A DNA stretch of 64,000 nucleotides from JAYEPK01 sp048569615 (GCA_048569615.1 JBLIRK010000010.1:1-64000), one strand, 5' to 3'. Positions 42,831 through 52,263 are shown, counted from the stretch's first letter. Program-made: numbers and translations. The notes: generated by a model not told the origin, from the letters alone.

Positions 42831-45800
42831 TCACTCTTCATCCTCGTCATCGAATACTATGGTGCCCTTTATGATGGGCATCTCTTCCTTTTCCTCCTCC
42901 TCCTTCTTCACGGTGGATCCTCCCATTATGGATTCCTTGGGGATCTGCATCTCCCTTCTCTTGTCGAAATCGGTGCCGGTCCCCGGTTTCTTGTAGGATT
43001 CTCCCTTGAGGTCCTTCATCTGGAACTCCACCTCGGATTCCCTCTTGGCGAACCTGTATGCGGTCCTTCCTAGGAAAAAGAGCACCACCAGGATGAGTAT
43101 GATGGCGATCACGCCAATGATTATCTTTATGGCAAGGTCGAGGCCTTCGCCGGGTTTCTTGGGAGGGGAATATTTAAGGATGGTGACGGTGGAATTCTCC
43201 CATACCGATTCCCCTGCCCAGTCGGTTATCTTCATGGAGATCTCGAAATCACCGGTGGAGTAGTAATCGTGGAAGAGGTCCATCTTCTCTATCTCATCGG
43301 CCCCGGTCTCCACCTCCTTGGTCTCCTTAGTTCCATCTCCCCAATCGATCTCAAGCGTCAGATGATCATAGAGATCGTCAACCTCGAGGAATAGGTGAAC
43401 CGTGCAGTTGCCGGCCTTGTTCAGCATCCACTTGTCGTCGGAGCCGGTCAGCTTTGTCACGGGAGCGAAGTTCTCCTTCTCTGTTGTGTTGGCTATGGTA
43501 AACACCGGGGTTGTTTCGTTGGACCAGAAGTATGTCAACCTCGCAGAGAACAGGCCCCAGTTCGCACTCAGCTTGTACCTGATCGTGTCGAAGACCTTTG
43601 TCTTCTGGATCTCCTCCATGGTATCGTTGGAAACGGGTACGAAGCCGTTGCTCCACCTGAGCACCTCGATTTCCGGCTCCCGCTCTCCCTCCGGATCTAT
43701 CCAAGGCTTATACTGGAGGTAAAGATAGCCATCCTCAACATACATCACCAGGCCGCTGTCGAAGTTCGAAAGGTCGGAGGTCGTTGTGGTGAAGGTATCC
43801 ATGGTCACGTTCCCGAACCTCTCGGCTTCCGCTTTGACGGTCACCTCGACCTCCGTATCGGGCAGGAATTTGCCTATCCTCCCCGAATTGTTCCCCGGTT
43901 CGACCCTGGTTAGGTAAGGGCCCCTCTCGGAACGCTCTCCCTGGCCGGGGAGCGCCATTGCTTCCAGCCAGTAGGCGATCAGGCCTCCCGCTCTCCATTG
44001 GCTCCAGGAGATGGTGAGACCGGAAACTCCCCTGGCCGACGGATTGGAGGTGAGATTGGAGGGAGGCAGGGGATAGACCGTGAAGGGCCAGAGAAGTTCG
44101 GAGGTCACATTCCCGTCGTAAACCTCCAGGACTATGTTGTACGTTCCCAACTTGGTGTAGTTGAAAGTTATCTCGCGACCTGTCAGGTTTCCCCACAGAG
44201 GCACCCGCCATGTGAAATAGAGAGCATCGCCGTCCGGATCCGTGGAGCCGGCTGCCGACAACGTCACGTTCTCGCCCAGCCTCGACCAGGAAGGCCCCGA
44301 TATCCTCGGAACAGGGTCCTGGGATCGGTCCAGAACATCAACCATGATCTGGAGCTCGGACCGTGATCTTGTACCCTCGGAATCTATCTGTACGTTCACG
44401 GGTCCCAGGGAGGTATCCATTGTTGTAACCATGTAAACGGGCGCATCCTCGTAGCTTCCGGGGAGAACGCCGATCGGTTCGTCGGTTCCGGCGAAGAACA
44501 CCTCCGGGGTGAAGGTGGATGCGCTGAGGTTGAACTCGTCGTATCGGTTCCCCGTGTTGTGCACGCGGACCAAAATGGGCTGGATGGTGTCCCTCCTTAT
44601 CGAGGAGAATGGTCTGGCCAGCTCGATGTTCGATGAGAAGACCTCCGGTATGGGCGATATCATATAGGAAAGCACGTTGTTCCCCTCATCGGATTCTGCG
44701 ACCTTCGTTGTGCTGTCCGCGGTGATTGTGATCGTCTCGTCGGATGTGCCTATCTGGAAGGCGGTGAAGGTGATGTTTCCCTGGGCTCCGGCATCAAGCT
44801 GAATTGGTTTCGTGTTGACATATCCGCCGGATGTTGAAAGCTCAACAATGAATGCATCAGGAGTGGACCTGAGGCCGTCGTTCCTCACAGTGGCGTTGAT
44901 CGTAACCATATCGTTGGCGATCACACTCGAAGGCATGTGGTCGCTGGAGACGATGGTGAGGTCCGGGGCGGTGGCAAGGAACCGCTCCACCGCTGCATCG
45001 TAGATGGCGACGTAGATCGATGATAGATACTCCGTGGCCGAGATTATATTCTCCAGAGTCAGGTTCCATAGGGTCTCGTTGAAGCCCCTGGTGTTGTTAT
45101 ATCTCATATCGTTGTCCCAGCAGTACATGAACTGCTGGAGCATGGACCAGTAGGTGTTCCCGACGGTCTTGGTGGAGCCATCTTCATCCATGATCGTCAC
45201 GGTCCCGCCGTCCCTGCTGTTCACCCATTTGGCGACATCAGCCGTGTAGATGTGGACCTTTGAAGCGTTGAGGTCATCGGGAGGAGCAAGTTCAATGTCC
45301 CAGTAATCCGTGTAGAGGGCGGTCATCGCATCATCGGTCCAGAGGTAAGCCTCGTAATATGTCTGGTAGGAGACCTCGTTGGGGTTGTAATCCGGCACAT
45401 CTATCTTCGTATCCCACAATGTCCAGTCGGTCCTCCCGAACTGGGACATCTTGATGACGTATCTGGACATCCTTGCGGTGCAGTAGGCCGCCTTATGCTT
45501 AGCCAGGGATACGGTGGGCATTCCCTCCATCATCCACTGGGTGAGGTTCTCAATGGTGTAATTGGCCCATCTCTGGGCAGTCGTCGGGGCATCCGTTATC
45601 TCCCATCCTTTCCTGCTGTGGATGAAGTAGTTCGCCTTGTCGCCGTCGGGCTGGCCGTTCGTGTCGTCCGTCCATGCAAGGAAATTGTCATCGGGGGTTG
45701 CGATCAGATGTTTCGCATCGAAGGAATCGTCATCGGAATCCGCTCCTTCGGGCAGATACCAGTAGTCAAGGTACTGGGCTTTTTCGGGTTCCGTTTCGTT

Positions 45801-45983
45801 GAATTTCAGGTATGCCCTTTCGGCGAGCATATCCACTATCCCGAAATGTGGATAGACGGGGCTGTCCCTATTCCCGTCCGTCCATGCCTCAACGCCGGAC
45901 TTCTCCTGAACAAGCAGAGGACTCGATCCCACGATAAGCATCATGAGGAGCGATGATACAACAAGCAATCTGAACCTGGACAA
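42831..45983 (-). CDS. Surface protein: helical N-domain, CARDB/PKD/FnIII domains, C-terminal anchor
   Basis: The 1050-residue protein has a signal peptide (MSRFRLLVVSSLLMMLIVGS). The N-domain (about 30-330) is helical and rich in Trp and Tyr. It recalls zinc-dependent phospholipase C / P1-nuclease folds but lacks an obvious set of histidine ligands. Next come a CARDB-like domain (APDLTIVSSDHMPSSVI), an Ig-like NEW3-type domain, a PKD domain (AAGSTDPDGDALYFTWRV), an FnIII-like domain (LTISWSQWRAGGLIAYWLEA) and another PKD-like domain. A membrane helix (about 955-980) leads into a 70-residue charged tail ending FDDEDEE. Start TTG is supported by GGAGGT six bases upstream. Its enzymatic role, if any, is unknown. 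Confidence 0.82.
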   Translation of the reverse strand: MSRFRLLVVSSLLMMLIVGSSPLLVQEKSGVEAWTDGNRDSPVYPHFGIVDMLAERAYLKFNETEPEKAQYLDYWYLPEGADSDDDSFDAKHLIATPDDNFLAWTDDTNGQPDGDKANYFIHSRKGWEITDAPTTAQRWANYTIENLTQWMMEGMPTVSLAKHKAAYCTARMSRYVIKMSQFGRTDWTLWDTKIDVPDYNPNEVSYQTYYEAYLWTDDAMTALYTDYWDIELAPPDDLNASKVHIYTADVAKWVNSRDGGTVTIMDEDGSTKTVGNTYWSMLQQFMYCWDNDMRYNNTRGFNETLWNLTLENIISATEYLSSIYVAIYDAAVERFLATAPDLTIVSSDHMPSSVIANDMVTINATVRNDGLRSTPDAFIVELSTSGGYVNTKPIQLDAGAQGNITFTAFQIGTSDETITITADSTTKVAESDEGNNVLSYMISPIPEVFSSNIELARPFSSIRRDTIQPILVRVHNTGNRYDEFNLSASTFTPEVFFAGTDEPIGVLPGSYEDAPVYMVTTMDTSLGPVNVQIDSEGTRSRSELQIMVDVLDRSQDPVPRISGPSWSRLGENVTLSAAGSTDPDGDALYFTWRVPLWGNLTGREITFNYTKLGTYNIVLEVYDGNVTSELLWPFTVYPLPPSNLTSNPSARGVSGLTISWSQWRAGGLIAYWLEAMALPGQGERSERGPYLTRVEPGNNSGRIGKFLPDTEVEVTVKAEAERFGNVTMDTFTTTTSDLSNFDSGLVMYVEDGYLYLQYKPWIDPEGEREPEIEVLRWSNGFVPVSNDTMEEIQKTKVFDTIRYKLSANWGLFSARLTYFWSNETTPVFTIANTTEKENFAPVTKLTGSDDKWMLNKAGNCTVHLFLEVDDLYDHLTLEIDWGDGTKETKEVETGADEIEKMDLFHDYYSTGDFEISMKITDWAGESVWENSTVTILKYSPPKKPGEGLDLAIKIIIGVIAIILILVVLFFLGRTAYRFAKRESEVEFQMKDLKGESYKKPGTGTDFDKRREMQIPKESIMGGSTVKKEEEEKEEMPIIKGTIVFDDEDEE

Positions 45984-46064
45984 GATGAGACCTCCTACTG
46001 GGCATAAGGAGCGGACTGGTTTTAAAATATTGTGCAGAATGCTCCTTCGCAGGTTGGTTAAAAA

Positions 46065-46072
46065 CCTATATC
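46065..46072 (+). promoter_or_regulatory. TATA-like box of the tRNA methyltransferase gene
   Basis: CCTATATC about 26 bases before the ATG at 46095, with TTAAAAACC just upstream. There is no ribosome site, so the transcript is probably leaderless. Confidence 0.45.
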
Positions 46073-46094
46073 TACAACAATCGCATCAAACGGC

Positions 46095-47123
46095 ATGGAC
46101 GGTTTCGCGCTCCTATCGGGGGAGCAAACGGACCTCGCATTCCTGGAGCTGAAGGGAGCGATGAATGCCCTCGGAGATGAGAGGGCGGTCGAGAGGAGGT
46201 CCGAAAAGGTTGTCCTTCTAAAGGAGGGGGCGCCCGAAGGTTTGGCGGAAAGGTCCGCCCTCTGTCATTTCACAGGTGATCTATATTCCATGTCATCCGA
46301 AGACCTGGGCGACATATTGAGAGCCGTCCGGAACATGCTGGAATCGCTCCCTGTCGATATCGCCGTGACCTTGAAGGTAAAGGCCGCGGGAGCGGACGGA
46401 GGTCCCGCTGCATCGCAGCTTTTCGACGGTGCCGTTGCCCTGATGAAGGATCTGGGGATCAAGGTCCGGCACCGCTCCCCCGATAGGGAGATGTTCCTTG
46501 TCCTGGACGGAGGGACCTCCTACATCGGATGGATAACCGGAAGGTCCGCAAGGAAGGAGCTCAGAGGTCGCTCCGGCTCGAAGCTTCCGTTCAACCGCCC
46601 CATCGTCATGGATCCCGTGCTCGCCAGGGCAATGGTGAACATCACGGGTCTGCCTCCGGGGAGGAGGGTGCTCGATCCCTTCCTTGGGCCCGGCGGTCTT
46701 GCGATCGAGGCTGCAAAGCTGGGACTGCATGTGATCGGCATCGAGAGGGACCCGGTCATCTTCCAAGGTGCAAGGTCCAATTTCGAGCACCACGGGCTCT
46801 CGGGCTACGTCTCGGCATATTCGGGAGATTCAAGGAAAATGGACGGTCTCATCGGTGCCGGAGAGCTTCGGGATATCGACGGCATCATCACGGACCCCCC
46901 CTTCGGAAGGTCCGCCGCCACAATGGGCGAAAAGGCTGATTCGCTCCTGAAAGAGGTGATAGCAAAGGCAGGCGGATACCTGAAGAAGGGCTCCCCGCTT
47001 GTTCTGGATTCACCTGAAAGTTCCGTCCTGGAAGAGATACCGGGATTTCGTATGGAGAATATGATCCCCATCCGGGTGCACAGGTCAATGACCAGGCATG
47101 TGGCGCTCATGCTGAAGCTGTGA
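46095..47123 (+). CDS. THUMP-domain tRNA (guanine-N2) methyltransferase, TrmG10-type
   Basis: The 342-residue protein has an N-terminal THUMP-like RNA-binding region (about 1-150) and a Rossmann methyltransferase. SAM-binding motif I is RRVLDPFLGPGGLAIEAAKLG, with acidic GIERDP after it. The catalytic motif IV TDPPFG lies at 266-271, the [DN]PP[FY] form used to methylate exocyclic amines. The archaeal enzyme methylates guanine 10 of tRNA at N2, once or twice. Size and order match it. Trm14, which modifies position 6, is the main alternative; the gene order and length favour position 10. The upstream gene is divergent. Confidence 0.88.
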   Translation: MDGFALLSGEQTDLAFLELKGAMNALGDERAVERRSEKVVLLKEGAPEGLAERSALCHFTGDLYSMSSEDLGDILRAVRNMLESLPVDIAVTLKVKAAGADGGPAASQLFDGAVALMKDLGIKVRHRSPDREMFLVLDGGTSYIGWITGRSARKELRGRSGSKLPFNRPIVMDPVLARAMVNITGLPPGRRVLDPFLGPGGLAIEAAKLGLHVIGIERDPVIFQGARSNFEHHGLSGYVSAYSGDSRKMDGLIGAGELRDIDGIITDPPFGRSAATMGEKADSLLKEVIAKAGGYLKKGSPLVLDSPESSVLEEIPGFRMENMIPIRVHRSMTRHVALMLKL

Positions 47124-47148
47124 GCGGATTGGATACTTCCGGATAGCC

Positions 47149-50100
47149 TTACTGCTGCTTGCCCGGTGCCGGGGGCCTCGGGAGCTGCTGGGGCGCCATC
47201 GGTCTGGGCTGCTGCGGCATTTGGGGCCTCGGAGGCTGCTGGGGTGCCATCGGTCCAGGTTGCTGCGGCATCGGGGGCCTCGGTGCTGCCGCCGCCTGGG
47301 GAGCGGGAGGCCGCTGGGCAGATTGCACCGGTGTGGGCCCTGCAGGCCTCGGAGTGGGCATCTGCAGGGGCGGGGCCCTTGCAGGCTGGGGCTGAGGCAG
47401 GGTCCGTACGGGCGATGGAGATGGAACCGGAGCCGGGGAAGGCTGCGGTCGGCTTTCCGGAGCTGCGGGAAGTGCCGGTTTCTCAGGCGCCGGGAGCTGA
47501 GGCGCCGGTGCAGGCTGCGAAAGCTGCTCGGGCTCGCCCCTGAGCTTCTCCTTCACCGCCCACGGCCTGTACTCTCCCTTCTCGTCATAACCTGTGTCTA
47601 TCGGTGATATGTAGATCTGGTTGTACTTCATTATGAAGACGAAGGCCGCCGCTGCAAAGATCACGATGAGGATCAGCGGGAGCAGAACCGACCATAGCGG
47701 GGTCTCCGGTCCGTCATCGTTATCATCATCCAGCGGAGGTCTAGGGACGAAAACCTGGAATGTCTTGTCGATCGCACCTTTGTCGCTTATCGGGACCTCA
47801 CCCTCCAGGGAAATGGTGAAAATGTGGGTCCCCGGTATGGCGGCGGTCCATAGGAAGACAACGGTCTTGGTCTCCCCCTTCTTGAGATAGGTTATGTTTG
47901 CCCTGTCAACCTCGAAGGGGCCGTCGTACAGGACTATGTACAGTTTCTCGAATTTGTTGGGATTGAACTCGATATCTCCGATGTTCTGGATATCCGCCTG
48001 GAACGAATATCTCCTGTTGTTCTCGGGGGCTTTGTGTACCCCGATAATAAGCTCGTTGTTTATCTTGGGGTCCAGTATGTCGAACATCATCCTGTAGAAC
48101 TGGATCTCGATCGAGACGTTCACCTCGACGGGTATCTGGTTCTTGTCGATGGATGTCTGAAGTGTGGAAACTCCCTTAAGCACAACGGATATGTTGCCCG
48201 GCTCCTTTATCGTACCGGCCCTCGGGGCGATGTTTATCACCGCATAGGCGGTCTCCCCGAAACCGACATCCACATAGGTGTTCTGAAGTCTTATCCAGGT
48301 CGAATACTCCACCGGCAGGTCGTCCCAGTCCAGCTGGATGACGTCCTGAATGTTCCCGGTGTTCTTTATCTGGACCCTGACCGCCCTTGCCTCGTCATGG
48401 TCCATTGAGAACATGAGCTCCGGCTCGTTGGGGTCCACCCTCATCTCGAAGTTGTAGAACGGCTGGACGTGTACAACGAGCTTCAGGGAGGTCAGGGTAG
48501 CCCCCTCCTCGGTCTCGTTCTGGGAGTAGCCAGTGATTCGGATGGGGTACCCGTCGTACCACTTCAGGTAGGGGTGGGGCTGCGGTGTATCGGGATCGGT
48601 ATCCGCCGCCGCATCGAATGGTATATCGATAGTAAGCTTGACGGGATAGGTCTCGTTCGGAGCGATCTCGACCTGGGACATGTCCGTATCGAACTCGGCC
48701 CAGTCCGAATCCACCGACATGTTGTAGGTGTCCAGCCAGTTGCCCGTATTGCGGATGTTGATCATGTACTCCACCTGGCCGCCCACGAAGCCCACCTTGT
48801 CGGTCTGGGCGGTCGTTATCTCCAGCTTCCGCCTGAGCGGTATCTCGAAGTAGTACCTCACCTCGTCAAGAACGTGAGGTGGATCGTATGGACCCCCTTT
48901 TGCTTGTATTATGATGAATGGAAGGTTTGCCATCGTGGAGGATGTCGTGGTCTCCTCGACGAAAACGGTCATCTCCAGGAAAGCGGTGGTCCTGGGACCG
49001 AGGCCTCCGGTTATCTTCAGCGGGGATTGGTCTATGAACACCCACCAACCCTTCGGCCTGTAGCTGACCTCGAGCTTCTGGTTCGGGTCCTTGTCGTTCC
49101 CCTCGTTGGTGAAGTTGAACATGATGGTGTTCTCCCTTCCGGGATTGACCTTGAACGGACGCTCGAACTCCTCTATCCTTGCTCCGTAACGGATATCGGC
49201 GAAGAGAACACAGGGCTCGCTTTCAGTTGTATAGGATTGTGTCTGGGATGTGACGATAAGCACCAGGTTCACGTTGTAGAACCTGGGAGCCGATGCGGGA
49301 ACGTTGACCGCGATAATTACATCCCTGGACGTATCGGGTTCTACCAAACCCCCGGTTCCTCCAATTATACTTGTCCCCTGGTGGAAGCTGAACTTCCAGC
49401 CCTTCCTCTTGTGGACGTCATCCACATCCTCTTTCAAAGTGAAGGCATCGGGCCCGTTACCGGTGTTCCTGAGTGAGAAGCGAACATAAGAGGTCTCCCC
49501 CGGTTTAAGATAGACCTGGGGCTCCTCGGGAATCACTTCCACACCCGCCCTGAAGTCCACCTTGAAACGGAACACATGGGTAGAGGGCTCTTTATAGGGT
49601 CCCTGCGGATAGAAATTCGAATAGGCCCTTACAACGACCCTGTACTCCAGGGGGCTGTTCGGGGTTCCCGCCTTTGCCAGGAACGGGTTCTTCGATATCT
49701 GGACCGGAAGCTGGAGGTCCTCGAAATCGTTGGGATAGACGGGTCTCGGATCGAATGCGGAAACATCCCATCCATCGGGGATGGAGACCACCTCGACACC
49801 GATAAGGTCGACTGCGGGACCTCTGTTCTGAAGCTGGAAGGGTATGAATGCCGTCTCTCCCACCTTTACCCTGTGCGGGACGGGTGTCTCGTATTCCCTG
49901 TCCTCCTGACCCTCTTCCCATACGAAGGGGGAGAACTCCGGCTCCGAGACCCTTATTCCGGAACCGCTCCTGAAGTTATCCGACTTGTCATCGTCGTCCA
50001 CGGTGATCGAGGCGAAGAGATTGAACTGGAAGGAGCTCCATGAACTCGCTCCCTGGGGTGTCCTGTCAGGCACGTTCCAATAAAAAGTGACCACGAGAGG

Positions 50101-50535
50101 AGGGTTCATGGCATTCGCACCGGGCTGATCGTCTCCGGTGTAGTTGGTGGTCATGGATGTGACCTGTTTGTACTGGGTGGTCACATTGTCAAAGGTGTCG
50201 TCAACTACAAGGACCACCGTGAAGAGGTTGTTCAGCTGCCTGGAAATGGGAGTGTCGCTCTGCTGGGGTCTCGAATCATGAATGAGAAGTACGTCGATCC
50301 TTATGGTCTGGCCGGGATAAATCTGATTTGACTGGGTGGGTCTCTTGACCTCGATCAGATCTATCGATATGTCCAGCCACGTCTGGCGGGTCGGAGGCGA
50401 TATCGACTGCTCCTCCGTCTCAGATCCACCACCCAGCGGCACCAAAGCTATAAAACCTGGGACAATGAAAATTAGCGCAAGAATAAGAATGGTCAACCTG
50501 CTTGGTGTTGGGATTGCGGATGATCTAAGTGGCAT
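47149..50535 (-). CDS. Surface protein with NEW3-type Ig-like domains and Pro/Gln-rich cytoplasmic tail
   Basis: The 1128-residue protein begins with an N-terminal hydrophobic segment (RLTILILALIFIVPGFIAL) acting as signal or anchor. It is followed by about eight Ig-like domains with repeated phrases such as LKPGETSYVRFSLRNTGNG and NPGRENTIMFNFTNEGND, the NEW3/alpha-galactosidase-associated style found in archaeal S-layer-like proteins. A membrane helix (LWSVLLPLILIVIFAAAAFVFIM) lies near the end. The cytoplasmic tail of about 150 residues is almost entirely Pro, Gln, Ala, Arg and Met, with a 17-residue repeat. The longer frame back to 50658 is rejected: ATG 50535 has AGGGGTGA upstream and begins before the hydrophobic segment. 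Confidence 0.82.
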   Translation of the reverse strand: MPLRSSAIPTPSRLTILILALIFIVPGFIALVPLGGGSETEEQSISPPTRQTWLDISIDLIEVKRPTQSNQIYPGQTIRIDVLLIHDSRPQQSDTPISRQLNNLFTVVLVVDDTFDNVTTQYKQVTSMTTNYTGDDQPGANAMNPPLVVTFYWNVPDRTPQGASSWSSFQFNLFASITVDDDDKSDNFRSGSGIRVSEPEFSPFVWEEGQEDREYETPVPHRVKVGETAFIPFQLQNRGPAVDLIGVEVVSIPDGWDVSAFDPRPVYPNDFEDLQLPVQISKNPFLAKAGTPNSPLEYRVVVRAYSNFYPQGPYKEPSTHVFRFKVDFRAGVEVIPEEPQVYLKPGETSYVRFSLRNTGNGPDAFTLKEDVDDVHKRKGWKFSFHQGTSIIGGTGGLVEPDTSRDVIIAVNVPASAPRFYNVNLVLIVTSQTQSYTTESEPCVLFADIRYGARIEEFERPFKVNPGRENTIMFNFTNEGNDKDPNQKLEVSYRPKGWWVFIDQSPLKITGGLGPRTTAFLEMTVFVEETTTSSTMANLPFIIIQAKGGPYDPPHVLDEVRYYFEIPLRRKLEITTAQTDKVGFVGGQVEYMINIRNTGNWLDTYNMSVDSDWAEFDTDMSQVEIAPNETYPVKLTIDIPFDAAADTDPDTPQPHPYLKWYDGYPIRITGYSQNETEEGATLTSLKLVVHVQPFYNFEMRVDPNEPELMFSMDHDEARAVRVQIKNTGNIQDVIQLDWDDLPVEYSTWIRLQNTYVDVGFGETAYAVINIAPRAGTIKEPGNISVVLKGVSTLQTSIDKNQIPVEVNVSIEIQFYRMMFDILDPKINNELIIGVHKAPENNRRYSFQADIQNIGDIEFNPNKFEKLYIVLYDGPFEVDRANITYLKKGETKTVVFLWTAAIPGTHIFTISLEGEVPISDKGAIDKTFQVFVPRPPLDDDNDDGPETPLWSVLLPLILIVIFAAAAFVFIMKYNQIYISPIDTGYDEKGEYRPWAVKEKLRGEPEQLSQPAPAPQLPAPEKPALPAAPESRPQPSPAPVPSPSPVRTLPQPQPARAPPLQMPTPRPAGPTPVQSAQRPPAPQAAAAPRPPMPQQPGPMAPQQPPRPQMPQQPRPMAPQQLPRPPAPGKQQ
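47177..47278 (-). repeat. 51-bp tandem repeat encoding the Pro/Gln tail
   Basis: Two full copies of a 51-base (17-codon) unit, 47177-47227 and 47228-47278, with a few third-position and transition differences and a decaying third copy beyond. They encode PQQPxPMAPQQ-type segments. The unit keeps the reading frame, which suits slippage-driven change in tail length. Confidence 0.75.
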
Positions 50536-50593
50536 TGGTTCACCCCTTTTGGTATGCTGCCTCTGGCTTCCAGTTGATGATATGCATCGGACG

Positions 50594-50603
50594 ATTATAA
50601 ACG
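50594..50603 (-). promoter_or_regulatory. TATA-like box of the Pro/Gln-tailed surface-protein gene
   Basis: The minus strand reads CGTTTATAAT. A start near 50570 would give a leader of about 35 bases containing AGGGGTGA just ahead of the ATG. The rest of the 50536-50751 gap holds no recognised gene. Confidence 0.45.
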
Positions 50604-50751
50604 TTTTATGTTTTCCGGTACTGCTTTTTCCATGCCTGCACGGGATAGTTGATGCCATATCGCTCGAGGCCAGTTAAGGCTTAATGGGGCATCCGTATAT
50701 ATTTCTTTAGTATCCATGAACATAGAGATCCATTGCGGCCAGAAGAGACCA

Positions 50752-51114
50752 TCACTCCTCCAGGACCTCCTTTATCACGGCCATGAGCTCGCCCATCCTG
50801 AAGGGTTTCCTGACCAGCCTGCGGAGCCCGATCTCCTCGCATTCCTCGTCCAACTCCTCCTTGGTCATGGCGGTGATGGCGATTATCTTTGCTTCCGGGT
50901 CCTCTGCCAGGATCTTCTTCGATACCTCGAGCCCGCTCATGTCCGGCAGCAGGAGGTCCATCAGGACGAGGTCAGGCTCGCTATTTCTGTAAAGCTCCAG
51001 GGCTTCCCTGCCATCCTTTGCGAAACCTGCTACAATGAGGCCGTTCAATCTCAGCATGTCGGAGATGACGTTGGATATCATCTCCCTGTCCTCGACGATC
51101 AGAATTCCTGGCAT
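50752..51114 (-). CDS. Single-domain response regulator (CheY-like receiver)
   Basis: A 120-residue receiver domain with every key residue present: Glu8 and Asp9 for metal, Asp53 in LVLMDLLLPDMSG as phospho-acceptor, Thr81, and Lys103 in VRKPF. No output domain is attached, so it would act through protein contacts. It lies three bases after the stop of the PAS/histidine-kinase-like gene and should be co-transcribed and co-translated with it. The intact receiver next to a kinase that lacks its histidine makes the source of its phosphate unclear. Confidence 0.92.
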   Translation of the reverse strand: MPGILIVEDREMISNVISDMLRLNGLIVAGFAKDGREALELYRNSEPDLVLMDLLLPDMSGLEVSKKILAEDPEAKIIAITAMTKEELDEECEEIGLRRLVRKPFRMGELMAVIKEVLEE

Positions 51115-51117
51115 TTA

Positions 51118-52263
51118 TCAATCCTCCGCCTTTCCTTTGTCCTCGGGGATCATGAAGAAGAATGTGGTCCCAAGACCCTGGAAGCTCTCGCACCATATCC
51201 TTCCCCCGTGGCTTTCCACAAGCTTCTTTGCTATGTAAAGATTAAGTCCCTCCGAGAAGGAGCGTCCCTCCTTCTCCTCATCCACATGGAACTTGTCGAA
51301 TATGTGTTTTAGGTCCTCATCGGGTATTCCCTGCCCCGAATCGGATATGGAGAGCTGGAACCATTCCCCTTTTCTCTCCAGATCTAGAATGATATGGCCC
51401 TCATCGGAGCTCATTGCTATGGAGGCGTCCATCAAGGTCGAGACCACCTGGGAAATGGCCTTCCTGTCTGCAACGGCCTTTGCCCTTTCCCCGGGATAGT
51501 TCTGGGTGAGCCTTATCTTTTTCTCCTCTAGGGCCGGATCGCTGTTCTTGACTATCTCCCGGATCAAGTTGTCCAGGGAGACCATCTTCCTGTCCAGCGT
51601 GATCTCTTCCCCTACGTTCCTAGATGTCTCCAGTGCTTCGTTGAGCATTGCCTTCAGCTTATCGACCAGGTCCAATAGCTGGTCGACCTTTGCCTTCTGG
51701 TCATCATTGAGGCTGCCGAAAAAGCCGCTGTCCAGCATCTCGAGGGTTAGCAGAATGGAAGTTAGGGGCTGTCTTATCTCCCGCGTAAGCAGTGAAACGA
51801 ATTCGGACAGGAAGGACTGGGATGCCTCGTTCAGCTCCCGTGCCGACATCAGTTCCTCCTCCAGGGACCTTCTCCTCGATATGTCCTGGATCATACCCCA
51901 CACGCCGGTGATCTGTTCTTCATCCCTCTTCGGAAGGAGCACGAGCTCTATGGGATGCGTGCCCTTAGACTCCGAAAAAAGCTCTATTTCCGTGACCAAT
52001 ATCGGCTCTCCCCCGACTATCCTGCCCATGGCCTCCCTGACCTTTTCGCGGTCCTCAACAAAGGTGACGTTATGGAGCGACAGGAGGTCCAGCTCCTCCC
52101 TCGAGAAACCGGTGATGTCGACAAGGGCCCTTGGTGCCAATATGAAATTGCCCTCGAGGTCTATCTCGAAGATCGAATGCTGGCTCGAAGGGGTTCCGGT
52201 CAGACGGCGGTCTTCGGGACCTATGTCTGCCTGGCCGTCTTCGAACTTCCCGGGATGTTCCAT
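51118..52263 (-). CDS. PAS-domain histidine-kinase-like protein lacking the phospho-histidine
   Basis: The 381-residue protein is soluble. A PAS domain (about 25-130; SIFEIDLEGNFILAPRALVDITGFSREE) is followed by a dimerisation helix pair (about 145-215) and a HATPase domain (about 250-375). The H-box reads SLLTREIRQPLTSIL: Arg161 stands where the phosphorylated histidine should be (HEIRxPLT). The N-box reads QVVSTLMDASIAMS, without the asparagines of NLLxNA. G1 (DSGQGIPDED) and the F region (HIFDKF) are kept, and G2 is altered (EGLNLYIAKK). It could still bind nucleotide poorly, but classical autophosphorylation looks impossible. It is operonic with a complete receiver protein. Confidence 0.85.
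   Translation of the reverse strand: MEHPGKFEDGQADIGPEDRRLTGTPSSQHSIFEIDLEGNFILAPRALVDITGFSREELDLLSLHNVTFVEDREKVREAMGRIVGGEPILVTEIELFSESKGTHPIELVLLPKRDEEQITGVWGMIQDISRRRSLEEELMSARELNEASQSFLSEFVSLLTREIRQPLTSILLTLEMLDSGFFGSLNDDQKAKVDQLLDLVDKLKAMLNEALETSRNVGEEITLDRKMVSLDNLIREIVKNSDPALEEKKIRLTQNYPGERAKAVADRKAISQVVSTLMDASIAMSSDEGHIILDLERKGEWFQLSISDSGQGIPDEDLKHIFDKFHVDEEKEGRSFSEGLNLYIAKKLVESHGGRIWCESFQGLGTTFFFMIPEDKGKAED

Noticed and set aside
47159..47607. Overlapping plus-strand frames rich in Gly, Ala and Trp
   Set aside because: They are shadows of the Pro/Gln-rich tail coding region on the minus strand.
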